64,000 nt of DNA from Chlamydomonas sphaeroides (Eukaryota > Chlorophyta > Chlorophyceae > Chlamydomonadales > Chlamydomonadaceae), in the NCBI GenBank assembly GCA_001662425.1, contig BDDC01000009.1:135325-199324 (forward strand), in the 5' to 3' direction. A program made the translations under genes and the position numbers. This document shows, one piece after another, positions 32,715 through 43,544 of this stretch (positions within the stretch are counted from its first letter, which is position 1; each line of letters begins with the position of its first letter). Below the pieces are notes generated by a model that was given only the letters and a program-made list of their open reading frames with translations, was not told the origin of the DNA and searched no databases.

Positions 32715-35268
32715 TCACATGACGTGCCACATGTCGGCCATGCGCTGCCGCTTCACCTCGGCCTCCACGGGCCGCACGACCGGCAGGCTGCGCTTGCTGC
32801 GGCGTAGCGTCTTCTCGGGGTGCACGACCTTGAAAGCGCGCAGAGCGGTGGGCTTCCACTTGGCCTTCTCGTCGCCCAGGCCCAGCTGGCCGCTGTCACC
32901 GCGGCCCCACATGTAGAGCACGCCGCGGCCGGTGATGGCCGCCGAGTGCTCATCCCCGCACTGCACGGCCACCACACCGGGCATCTGGACGACGGTGCGG
33001 GCGAAGCGGCAGCGCTCCTTGCGGTCCCCTTGGCCGAGCTGTCCCCACGTGTTGGAGCCTACGGGGGACCAGACGAGCAGGTTAGCACGCCGCTGGGTTT
33101 TGGGAATGCAGCACCAGTAGTCGCTGTGCAAGCGGAGCACACAACTACCGTAAGTGGCCAGCAATGCGGAAACGCACCTGTCGTGCGAACCTCCATGCGG
33201 CCGTTGTTGAGCACGAGCACAAGCGTGTGCGAGGAGCCGCATGACACCTGCACCGCCCGGCGGCTCTTGCCGTCATCGAGGTCCTCGCCGTTTAAGTCCA
33301 CTCGGGTGGGCGTCCACCGGTCCGTCTTGTCTCCCGTGCCGAGCGCGCCCGTGTCGTTGCGGCCGAACGCCAGCAGCGCGCCACCGACTGTCAGCGCCAT
33401 CGAGTGGTACGCGCCAGCCGCAATGGCCGTCACCCTGAAGGACATCATCGCAAGGTTGGTAAGCAAAGAGCATGACAGGAGCAGAACGCGAGCTGCAGAC
33501 GAGCATGGCCACGCTGGCTTAGTCCTCGCGCACCTGGCGTCAGGTTGCAGCGGGCCGGGGTCCAGCTCAGCAATTTTGCGCGGCGTGGGGAGCAGCGTCA
33601 GGCCGGGAGCCTGCAGCTGCTTGTGGCCCAGCTGACCGTAGCGGCCGTCGCCCCAGGTGAAGAGAGAGCCGTCCGCCGCTAGGGCCATGGAGTGGTGCAC
33701 GCCAGCGCTGGCCGAGACAACCCGAACGCCACTGCGGAGGGATTGGGGCATGCCTTTCGTAAGTACGTTTGCGCATGACAAAATGCGACAGCTTGCAAGC
33801 ACGATAGCGCACAGCTTTAAACAGTGCAGACAACGGCGGGCAGCGCGGAAGGCACCAAGGCTTACTCGAAGGAGGGGATCTTGGTCAGGCGAGCGTTGTC
33901 AATCAGCGAGCCCAGGCCAAGCTGCCCACTGCGCCCACGCCCGCAGCTCCAGAGGGCGCCCGTTTCGGCGATGGCGAGTGTGTGGTGGGAGCCAGCGGCA
34001 ATGGACACGATGCGGGTCTGCACCAGGCACTGGCGCGGCACCGCCACCTCCAGAGGGGACCACTGCCCTAGCCCGAGCTCGCCGCTACTGCCGAGGCCCC
34101 ACATGAAGAGCTCTCCGCGCCGGCTGATAGACGCCGTGTGGCTGCTCCCGCAGGCGACCACGGCCGGCATCGTCTCCTCCTCCAGGTCCGGGTTGTCCGA
34201 GCAGACGCGGAAGCCCAGCGATGCAAGCTTGGGCACGCAGCTGCTCTCGTGCGAGCCGTCGCCCAGCTGGCCGTGGAAGCCTGCACACATACAATAACGC
34301 CGTCAGTATAACAGCACACCGGACAGCGCTCTTGGACGTTGTAAGCCGGATAACAAGGGGCTCGGGAGGAAGGCTCACCTCGCCCGAACGTGTAGAGCGA
34401 GTGCTTGCAGTCCCGGCTGGTGCTCGTGCTGGGGTCGTCAGCGATCTCGGCGGGCACAAGCAGGGCAGCTGTGTGGTACGCGCCGCAGGAGACGGCGGTG
34501 GCCTGCGTTCAAAGCACACGAGTCAGACGAATGAACCACACCGCCAGCTACCCCAAATACTCCCATCGGGCAACATACTGAGGAACGCACCTGCGCCGCG
34601 GCAACGCTTTGGCTGTTGACAAAGTGCAGCAGGGAAAGGGTGTACTCGCCTTCCCTGCAAGGTGTGGCACGAACCGGGCGTCAGGTCGTTGGGCTCCCCG
34701 TAAGGTGAAACGTCGCGGCCCCCGAACAAACTCACTTGCGGTTTGGCTTGAGGCCTCTGGCCCGAGGGACGGCCTTGAGGCGCTGCTTGGCGATCCTGTC
34801 GATGAAGCTGGAGCGGCGGAAGTACGTGCAGCTCGTCTCCAGCATGCCGAGCTGGTGCGTCGAGCAGAGGTTGAGGATGTTGTCGATGAGCTGCGACCGG
34901 AACAGGTCGATAGCAGTCAGCAAATAATAGTAGTCCAGGTAGCCGGCAGCGGCCGGCAGCGGGAAACGGCCGTCGCAAGCCGTTGGAAAAGACCCCACCT
35001 CGTCGGGGAGTAGCGACCAAAGGCCCGCGTGCAAGTGAGACCCTGAGAATCCATCTGCCTCGCTATACGCGACCAGCTCGAGGGAGCTGTTCTGCGGGGC
35101 GAGCAAGCATTCCTGCATGCCGGCCGCATGCGGCTGCGCAGCTGACAGCGCCTGCTGCCAGTCTTGGGAGGCCGCGGGGGGCTTGTTGCTCTCCAAACGC
35201 TTGGCAAACCGCAACGACCTCCGCAGAGGCGGCGCTGCATTCGCCTGTTGTGACGACGAGGTATCCAT
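32715..35268 (-). CDS. RCC1-repeat protein
   Basis: Seven minus-strand exons: 35268-34736, 34654-34591, 34502-34379, 34280-33866, 33731-33534, 33434-33178 and 33058-32715 (1,935 nt, 644 residues; all phases agree). The C-terminal two thirds holds RCC1 (beta-propeller) repeats, each with an ACGSSHTASI-type core followed by a WGLGSSGELGLG-type blade. Examples are CGAYHTAAL/FGRGFHGQLGDG, AAGSHHTLAI/CGRGRSGQLGLG, SAGVHHSMAL/WGDGRYGQLGHK, AAGAYHSMAL/FGRNDTGALGTG, CGSSHTLVLV/NTWGQLGQGD and CGDEHSAAI/WGRGDSGQLGLG. The N-terminal 200 residues (exons 1-2) include a helical LDYYYLLTAIDLFRSQLIDN segment and CTYFRRSSFIDRIAKQRLK, which resembles the F-box-like leader of some plant RCC1 proteins; that is only suggestive. 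RCC1 proteins range from Ran nucleotide exchange factors to photoreceptor or ubiquitin-ligase partners, so the specific role is open. The C terminus is basic (LRRSKRSLPVV...EVKRQR). Confidence 0.92.
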
Positions 35269-36054
35269 TCTTCTGTGGGTTCCAAAGGAGGGCGGAATGC
35301 GTTAACAGCTCACCAACTTTTATGGGAGTGGTAAAGATGGCCAAAGCATCAGACTTCTAGCCGGAGAGAGTGAGCCGAAGGCACGGGCCCACACCGGCAC
35401 GCGAGCGCAGGAGACCGTGGAGCTGCACACCTGCTAATAAGAAGCAGATAACAAACGATTAGCGCGCAAGAAGCTCGCGATGGCCCTAGCGGCCCGGTGC
35501 TTCGGGGATGCTGAAGCCAGCGCAGAAGGGGCTTGTTTGTTGGGGTTGCGGAGCTGCCTCTTGGGGATTCCCTCTGCTTAATGATGCGTCGTGAGGTCGA
35601 GCGCGTGGGTCTTGGCTTCGGTGGCGTGTTGGGGCGGAGCTAAGAGCGCCCGACCCCCGACCCAGCACAACTCGGTGCCGTACACCGCAACAATCGGGTG
35701 CAGCTGGAGCTGCAGCGGGAAGAGCCGACCGCACCCTTGCAAGCTGCTTTTGCTTGCAGGCATTTCTCCATCAATACACGAGCCGCATACACCCCGCGCA
35801 GCGCACTGTTTGGCGTGATTCCCAGGAACGCATAGATACCCGGCACGGCTAGTTTCACGTTCGCCTGCAAGTCTTCTGTTTGTATCCCAAAACTGTTACT
35901 CTAGCAGGCGTCATGTAGCGTAAATGGCAAGCGCAGCATCACGCTGCGGCGGTTTGCAGAGGTGGCGCTTTAGCTGACAGCGTTATCAAAGGAGATAGCG
36001 CTGGCCGGCGCCAGGCGTGCGGCTGCATCGATCTGGCCTCGCCCCCGGCGAACC
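35269..36054. promoter_or_regulatory. Divergent spacer, RCC1-repeat and glycosyltransferase-like genes
   Basis: 786 bp between two divergent starts (35268 minus, 36055 plus). No coding frame is supported. Individual promoter elements could not be identified. Confidence 0.4.
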
Positions 36055-38444
36055 ATGGGCCGGCAGCAGGATCTGCGGGCCCTGCCAGCCAGCGCCTTCC
36101 TCTGGGCGCTACTGCTCGCTGGCTGCATGATCCAGACGCTCGGAGGCCGAGGTGTCGCCTCTGCCGCTCTGTTTGGCGCACCGCGGCGGGAGAACCTCGT
36201 GCTGTACATTTTCTCCCCCACCGACCCGGAGTTCATCAACAACCTGGAGTACTTCGTTCGCGAGGCTGTCATGAGCGACACCCGCAGCGATTATTATATT
36301 GTAGTGCAAGAGTCAAGCGACCTGAAAGTGAGCAGGGGCTACTACTCGCCTGCGATTGCTGGCAGGCGCTACCTTCCCACCGCAGACAAAAGCCAACACA
36401 CACCCTCCCCCCAACGCCCTGCGCATCCACGCCTCGCGCAGCATGTTGATTTGCCAAAGCTGCCCAGCCACGCACACTACGTGCATCATACGAATCGTTG
36501 CTACGATTGGGGCTCGTTTGGCTGGCTGCTGCTGAGCGGCCGCGTTGACCCCCGGCGCTACCGCTACTTCTTCTTCGTCAACTGCTCCGTCAGGGGGCCC
36601 TTCCTGCCGCCCTACGCTCAGGCATGTCAAGCCATAGTCCGCTTCCCAGTGTTACGCACCTCCCAGCCCCCTGGCTAGTCAAGCTTTGTTGGGCTACCCC
36701 CTGCGGGTCCATTGTTTGCGCTACCCTGCGAGCAATAACTCCCTCCGCGGCCCCAGCGGCCTGCACCTCCTGCTCCATATGTCGTCCCTTGGGCTTGCAG
36801 CGCCGCGCCTCTGTGTGTAAGCCCCCTAGCTGCTGCACATTTCCATGAGTGCTTGTCCGTTGGTACCCACGCACAGGGCCGCGTCCACTGGACGCAACCA
36901 TTCACGTCCCGCCTGGTGGGCGACGTGAAGCTGGTGGGGCCCACGATCAGCTGCGAGGGCAGCCCACTGAACGGCGACTTCCGCGGCAAGTGGCGCCGCA
37001 ACCCGCACGTGCAGTCCTTTGTGGTGGCCACCGATAAGGTGCGCCCGCGCCTGGCCGCCGGGGATCGACGGGCAGACGGGGACACGGGCGTAGCGCGTTC
37101 GGGGAAAGGGAGCGCTCAACAACTCGGCATGACTGGATGCGCTTGGCGGGATGCGCATGGGGCATATGACGGCGTCCGCGCGTGCGCCGACTTCCTCGCG
37201 GCACGCGGCCGGGCCGCAGGTGGGGCTGCAGGTGCTGCTGGATGACGGCCGCGTGTTCCACTGCCACAACGACCGCTGGAACACCATATACTACAGGTGC
37301 GGCCGTGAGGCCTGGCGTGGCTATGGGATGCGCCCATTCTGCTCCTGCGCCCCGCGTGGGCCTGGCCCACCGCTGTTGACGCCGCGCGCGGCAGCCGGTG
37401 GGAGCCAAGGTCGCGGCTCGACAAGCGCAGGCCCAGCCCATGCGCGCAGCACACGCCGGTTCCTGCCTCCCCTTCTCGTGCCCCTGCCTCCTGGCTAGGG
37501 TTCAGCTTCGCAGTCGCCACGCCCATGTGCCGTCCTGGCCGTTGCGCCGTCCTGGCCCACGCCGCCCTCCGGCGCTTCCCGCAGCGAGCTGGGCTCCTCC
37601 ACCGCCATCCTCAAGGCCGGCTATAACATTGACTGCCTGCTTGCCAAGTACCAGGGCGTGGACTGGCGGGACAAGGCCAACTGGGGCTGCAACCTGGGGT
37701 GGGTGTGGGGCGGGCGCCTTGCAGCTGCTCGTCTGGCTGCGCGCTGTCAGGTGCTCGCACTCGACACGCCTGTACGCCGCCGTTGCGCCTTACCCCTGCC
37801 GTCCCCTGCCCCTCCGTAACCCCCGTCCAGCTCGAGCCTGCAGAGCGAGCTGACGTACGACGGCATCACCATCCACCCCTACGAGGCCATGTTCGTCAAG
37901 GTCAAGTCGCTGCTGCTGGAGCGCAACCTGACCTCCGCGCTCACGGCGGCCAAGTACGGCGACTGGCAGGTGCGGCCGGGTATACCGCGGATATGTGAAT
38001 GGATGCGGCCGGCCAGGGTGTGCCGAGGGAGGGTGCAATGACTTGCGCCTGAATGTCCATGTGCGTGAGCCGTGTGCGCTCGCAGCGGCGCGGCCCCGAG
38101 AACGCCTCTGTCGTGACGGCCAACGCGTACGCGGAGGACGAGTTTGGCTTCAAGGCGCCCCGCATCCTCGTCGCTAAGGCTCGCGGTGCGAAGTGCTTCA
38201 ACGCGTCACATTACCGGCAAGTCGGGTCTGCTACCTGTTCGTAGGGGTGCTGGGGCTGGCGTTGGTCGCGAACGGGGCCGGGCTCGGCTGCTGCAGTGGG
38301 GCATGGAGCTTAGGACAGTGTGCTGGCCCTGGGTGGATTGCCTGCAGGGAGGCTAACCCCGACCTGGGCGCCGTAAGGAGCGACTCGGCTGCCTGGAACC
38401 ACTTCACCTTTTACGGCCAATTCGAGCGCCGGCCGCACAAGTGA
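36055..38444 (+). CDS. Glycosyltransferase-like type II membrane protein
   Basis: Eight exons: 36055-36327, 36442-36621, 36877-37038, 37220-37296, 37585-37698, 37831-37969, 38086-38216 and 38348-38444 (1,173 nt, 390 residues). After a short basic N terminus, residues about 10-32 form one hydrophobic anchor (LPASAFLWALLLAGCMIQTL), so the protein is probably a type II Golgi/ER protein. The lumenal part has NLVLYIFSPTDPEFINNLEY, CYDWGSFGWLL, RYRYFFFVNCSVRGPFLPPY, KLVGPTISCEG, PHVQSFVVATDKVGLQVLLD, ELGSSTAILKAGYNIDCLLA and TYDGITIHPYEAMFVKVKS. These motifs recall a broad algal/fungal glycosyltransferase-like family with a conserved SVRGPF block; donor and acceptor are unknown. Two introns seem to use GC donors: intron 2 (CAG then GCATGT at 36622) and intron 7 (GCAAGT at 38217). 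For intron 7 the adjacent GT option leads to an immediate stop. Confidence 0.85.
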
Positions 38445-38832
38445 GGTCTTAGCGTATCTAGGCCTGCAAACGCTACAGCTTTCGCGAGGGCGAGATGCTG
38501 CCGTTGTGAGGCGGTCTGGGCTGCCAACTGAACAGCCTGCGCCCGGCTGCCGCCCGGACCCGCGACAGGTTCACATGCCCGCTGAACTACACTCGGTACT
38601 TCAGGGGCCACGGCCCGGCCGAGGGTGCGGCCCCAAGCCCAGGCGCTAGTCCCGATAACCCGCCTAGCGGTGAGCAGGACGCTCTTGGTAAGGAGAGCCG
38701 CGCGGTCCACTGAGGCTCGCGGAAGGTTCCCGTGTCGCATGGTCAACGGGCAGCTAGTTTGGCCTAGGGCCCATCTCTCGGACGGACGTTTTGGTTGTTG
38801 ATACAAGGGCCCACCTTTTGGAAGCCAATGTT

Positions 38833-38837
38833 TGTAA
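38833..38837 (+). promoter_or_regulatory. Poly(A) signal TGTAA for the glycosyltransferase-like gene
   Basis: TGTAA about 390 bases after the stop codon on the same strand. Confidence 0.45.
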
Positions 38838-39169
38838 TCTCTCTCTCTCAATGTCGGTTGCTGGTTGGCTAGGTGCCGATAGCGCAGCAGGTTGGCGTGG
38901 CGTGAGTTACCATGCCGCAGGGTAGTGGAAACAAGCAGGACAGGTCCGCAGGATGCTGTGATGTGGCAGGCAGGAGGGCAGGACTGCGGCGTGTGGGTGG
39001 TGAGGCTGCTGCTGCTGTATTATGCAGCGCTGGCGAGGTCGGCAGGGTCGCGCTGAGACCCTCTGAGACTTACCAAGGAACGCCGCTGCATAGCAGCCTA
39101 AAGGACACGCGGTACGCAGCGCACCGCGCCGGCCTTACGCTGTGCCGGATCGGCCTGGGCGCGCCATGC

Positions 39170-39687
39170 TTAGCCAGCGACACCAGAGCCCGACACGCTG
39201 TCCGTCTCCATGGCGCACATCCCGACCATCTCGCCGTAGGGGCACCCGGTGGCGCGCAGCCGCGCGAGAGCCTCCGTACACGCCACCCGCGCCGCGTCCG
39301 GGAACGGCCCTGCCGTCAGCTGGTCCTGGCCCTGACCCTGCAGTGCGCGAGCGACAGCAACATCCAAGCGCAGGTCTTGGGGCCACAACACGGCCTCGGC
39401 GCGGCCGCAGCGTGACACTGTTAACAGCGCGCACTCGCGCAGCAGCAGGCTGGGATGGCAGCCGCGGCCACCAGCAGCTGCAGTAACGGCAGGGCGCCGA
39501 CGGCGGCGGCACGGGTATGAACGCGCGGTTCATGCAGGCGTGACGTGCCCGCTCGTGCGACAGGAGGTCCGAGGAGGTAGCGAAGGGCTGTTACGTTGCC
39601 TGCAAGGCGGTCAACGCGTTGCCGCGGCGGGCCAGCCACTCGACCTTGGCACGCCAGTCGGGCGTGGCCTCCAGCAGTGCCCTTATA
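39170..39687 (-). pseudogene. Probable gene remnant with an in-frame stop
   Basis: On the minus strand a coding-like stretch begins after a CTACAG at 39688 (IRALLEATPDWRAKVEWLAR, then RGNALTALQAT). It meets TAA at 39593-39591, and continues in the same frame (SSDLLSHERARHACMNRAFI). It then has to change frame to reach a last strongly coding block ending at 39170 (HPSLLLRECALLTVSRCGRA, EAVLWPQDLRLDVAVARALQ, TEALARLRATGCPYGEMVGM). The segment WRAKVEWLARRG recalls the degenerate ankyrin-type repeats common in algae. No upstream exon or start was found. It may be a pseudogene, or a real gene with small introns I could not resolve. Confidence 0.4.
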
Positions 39688-40462
39688 CTGTAGAACCAGC
39701 GTGGAAGTCAGTGAAAGGTACCTCCAGCAGTGCCCCGCCTAGCTCCTTGCCGCCGCCCCCCTGCCATTGCCATTTTGGCAGATCCACGTAATCGACCGCA
39801 GCCGCCTCGCGCAGGGCCCGTTCCTGCGTCTCCGTTGGTTGCGCCGCCGCCCGGCTGCAGCCCCACCGGTGACCTTGGTTGTCTGACAGTCACTGCAGCA
39901 CTGCTGCACCCGTGTCATACACGGCCTCCCGCTATCAGCGAAGTGGACCCGTTCCATCAACGGTACCTGTTGCCGACCACTGAAGGAGATGGTCTCCCTG
40001 GGGGCAGGAGCGCTCCTGCCTGAGCAAGCTTCGCAGGGGAGACATGCTGGGGAGCAGGGTCTCCCCTGCTGGGGAGCAGGGTCTCCCCTGCTGGGGAGCA
40101 GGGTCTCCCCAGGTTTGCTTATAATAAATGCAGCCGTGCTGGGCGGCTCTAGGCCGCTGCAGGGGACTGAGGCCCTTGTGAGTGGCTCCAGACCGCTGTG
40201 CATGGGAGGTAAGGGCCGACCTCACCGTGTCAGCTTCACAACTGTACTGCAGATTTGTGCCCCAACCTTGTGACTTCACTGATGGCCAATGTCAGCAGCT
40301 CGTTGGACCTAGACATAGAAGGAGCTACGTAATACTAATCAATTTGTGAAACCCGGCCGTTCCGGCGCATAGGCGCTGGCCGCTGGAGTTCTCCAAGTCG
40401 CCCCTACACCCTAGCTTCCTCATTTCTACACTTCTGACACATGAGGTGCTAAACGGCCTTGT
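39688..40462. other. Intergenic with a short tandem repeat
   Basis: Upstream side of the gene remnant and promoter region of the PP2C gene. Apart from the 22-bp tandem repeat at 40046-40110, no feature was found. The last 200 bases are AT-richer, as expected for a promoter. Confidence 0.4.
40046..40110. repeat. Three tandem copies of a 22-bp palindrome-like unit
   Basis: Units GCTGGGGAGCAGGGTCTCCC (plus CT) at 40046, 40068 and 40090 are identical except at the end of the last copy. Each has GGGGAG and CTCCCC facing each other, so each can form a small hairpin, and neighbouring units can pair as well. Confidence 0.9.
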
Positions 40463-43400
40463 ATGCCTCCTCTAGAAAGGGTCGCGGCGGTATCCATGGA
40501 CTTCGTCGCTGCTGTCCTCCAGCCCCCCGGTGGCGACGAGATCATGGCTCCATTTGGACTGGCCAATGGGCTGGGAGCCGTATCGGGTGGCGAGACGCGT
40601 GAGGATTCGCGCAGCTATGGCTTCTCCCTGCTCCGCGGCCGACGAGGGTCGATGGAGGATTTTGCTTGCGCTCAGGTAAGACAGAGGGCAAGGTCTAAGG
40701 CTGACAATATAAGCGGAGCAAAAGTGCCATCGCATGTGCCTGTGCCATCTTTTCTTGCCTCCGCAGTTTAAGAAGGATCCCCGGACTGGGCAAATCGTGG
40801 GCCTTTTCGGCGTGTTCGACGGTAGGCCTGTGTGCGTGCGCGCACCTCCCGCGGAACCCCTGCTGGCGCCTGCGAGACGGGTGACTGCCGCACCCCAGAA
40901 CCCACCGTCCGGGACACGGGCATCTCCCTCCGCTCGGCGCCTCCTCATAATGCTGCCCCCGCGTGGCTTCTATTCGTGTACAGGGCATGGTGGGCCAAAC
41001 GCAGCTGACTACGTCCGTTGCAACCTGTTTACCAACATGCTATCAAAGTACGCACACGCCGCTGCAGCCTCCATCGCTTGCACCAATGCTGCACCACTGA
41101 GGCAGGGACGTCACCAGCAGTTGCCATCATGATCTCTTGTACATGTTGTTGCTCCTCCCATCTCGGTCAACCCTGCAGCCAAAAATTCCTCAGCGACCTG
41201 CCCTCATGTGTGGGTGAGTGAGCGGCAGACGTACAGCCGCCACGCGTGGCTGCGCTCCGCCGGATCATCACCCCATTCCGCTGGGGCTGTCAGTGTGCTT
41301 CTGTTTCCTCCTTGCGGCGCCATAGTGCTTTCCATGTGCCCCATTCCACGGCCACCTACCTGCCCGCCAACCTACCCCTGCAGCTGAGGCCTACGAGTGC
41401 ACGGACACGCAATACTTGAAGCATGTAAGGACAAGCGGGCCGTTCAATTCTTGGGGGAACAAGCTCTGTAGCGCAACGGTTGATCCCTTTTGGGCTTGAA
41501 CCACATCATGGGACCACCCTGTACTCTGCCGTAGCAGCCACAGCCGCACTGCAGTGACACTCCCAACGACCTCCACCAAGACGCCGCCGTGCAGCCGCCA
41601 GTCATCAGAGACCCTAGCCCTGCCCTTGAATTTTTCGCCAAGCCCCGCTTGTCCGCTCTGCACACTAATCCGCCGTCGCCCACTCTGACCCTGCTCCCTG
41701 ACGTCGCCGCCACGGCCTATGGTTTCAGGACGCCGCCAACGGCCGCGACGACGGCTGCACCGCCGTGACGGCGGTGCTGGTGGGGCAGCGGCTGCTGGTA
41801 GCCAACGTGGGGGACAGCAGGGCGGTGCTGTGCCGCGGGGGGAGAGGTGAGCGGCCACAGTGCGAGGGAGGGAAGCATGGGGCTGCGAAGGTGGTGGGAC
41901 CAGCTCCAGAGGCGGCCGGCGGCGCGAACTGTTATGCCATCGTTGGGCAAACAACCGGGGTCAAGCGGAGTAGACGGGAGGGAGCCTGGGCTACCCCACG
42001 CGGCACTGTCCGGTGCCCATTGTCCTCCGTAGTTACGTAGGGACCTGAGCTGGCGCCGCACCCTCGCGCCCGCAGCGGTGCCGCTGTCCGTGGACCACAA
42101 GCCCAACGTCAAGGAGGAGCGCAACCGCATCGAGGCCGCGGGCGGCGTGGTGGTGTGGGCCGGCACTTGGCGCGTGGGCGGCGTGCTGGCGGTGTCGCGG
42201 GCCTTTGGCGACCGCCCGCTCAAGCGCTACGTCATCCCGACGCCCGCGGTGGCGGAGGAGGTGCGCGGCGTGCTGGGGGCTTTGGGCGGGCGGCTTGGGG
42301 TGGTGCTCACAGCACCTGCACCAGCGGAAGCCCTGGCCGTGCCTGCATGCAGTGGCGCGTGGGTCTGGGGCTTGCGGTGCGGCGTGCACCACAAGGCCCG
42401 GCGCAGCCGGCTGTCCTGTTGTGCAGCGGGGTGTCGGGTGTGGCAGCTAGAGGAGCATTGCTGCCGGCGGTGCGGTCCTGGTGTGATGTGCCATGCGCGG
42501 TGCCGGCAACCCCGGCCGCTGGCATCCCGGCACCGCATGGGGCTTCAAGGCCAAGGCGGCTTTGCGGCCCACACATCTACTGCCGGCAGGGCAAGAGCGG
42601 CGTGAGTTTGTGGGTATCATGCTCTGTAGCCTGTTGTGGTCGATCGCACACGTTAAGCATATCGCGCCAAAGCGCAACGACGCCTGCGCTCCCCGGCCCG
42701 CGGAAGCCGCATACCACGCACGCGCGAGCACGCGGCCGGTCCAGAGGCACTCGCAAACGCGCTGACGAATGGCCGGTCCGGGCCATTACGGTAGGTCAGC
42801 AAAGTAAAAAGCAGCCTGCCGTTGTCAACGCTACGGCTCTGTGTCAACACGACGATGCGGACCTACACACGGATCGGCGGCTGCGACGACAGGCGGTAAC
42901 GGGTGGGGCTTTTGCAGCGCTGGGCCCAAGCTTCTGGCTCGGTTCGCGATTGACTAGCTTACTACTCCCTCGGCACATCCCTGGCCCCCAGTCGCTGACG
43001 AGCGAGGACGAGTTTATCATGCTGGCCAGCGACGGGCTGTGGGACGTGATGACCAACCAGGAGGCGGTGGCGCTGGTGCGCGACATCCGCGACGCGGAGG
43101 CCGCCGCCAAGAAGCTCACGGAGGTGCGGTCGGAGGGGCGTGGTGGAGGCTCGGGGTTGGGGATGGTGTGCTGGGCGCAGGGCGCTAGGTGCTGGGTGCT
43201 GGGCGCTGGGCGCTGGGCGCTGGGCTGGAGCCGGAGCTGGAGTGGAGGGGTCGGGTCGCCGCACGCATGGTCAAGCGTATTCTGATGGATAGCCACCGGC
43301 TTCGCGCGGCTATGTTGCTGAGCTAGGAGAGGGGTGCGCGTGAGGTGCACATGCCTGGCCTGTCTGTGCACATCTGTCGGCCAGGTGGTACTGACGCAGC

Positions 43401-43544
43401 CCGAACCTGCGGCCCTGGGCGTGTGTTCGTAATAATCAACATATGCCCGACACACGACACCCGTGTGTGTTTGGATCGCAGGAGGCGTACCAGCGCGGCA
43501 GCAACGACAACATCTCGTGCATCATCGTGCGCTTCAAGGCGTGA
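40463..43544 (+). CDS. Protein phosphatase 2C (PPM family)
   Basis: Nine exons: 40463-40675, 40767-40821, 40984-41047, 41179-41213, 41384-41424, 41729-41846, 42076-42260, 42992-43123 and 43482-43544 (906 nt, 301 residues). PP2C enzymes are Mg/Mn-dependent Ser/Thr phosphatases. The motif order is complete: [129 protein letters not shown] and [14 protein letters not shown]. The metal-binding Asp residues of the MED, DGHGG, SDGLWD and SNDN motifs are all present, so the enzyme should be active. It lacks extra domains, transit peptide or membrane anchor, and resembles the short single-domain plant PP2Cs. The 731-nt intron 7 is much longer than the rest. Another in-frame ATG (40496) exists 11 codons downstream of the chosen start. 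Confidence 0.95.
43191..43227. repeat. Short GCTGGGC/T tandem repeat in a PP2C intron
   Basis: About five imperfect copies of a seven-base unit in intron 8 of the PP2C gene. A simple G-rich repeat with no other role visible. Confidence 0.8.

Noticed and set aside
40046..40110. Possible CRISPR-like array
   Set aside because: The three 22-bp units are directly adjacent with no spacers, in a eukaryotic genome; it is a simple tandem repeat.
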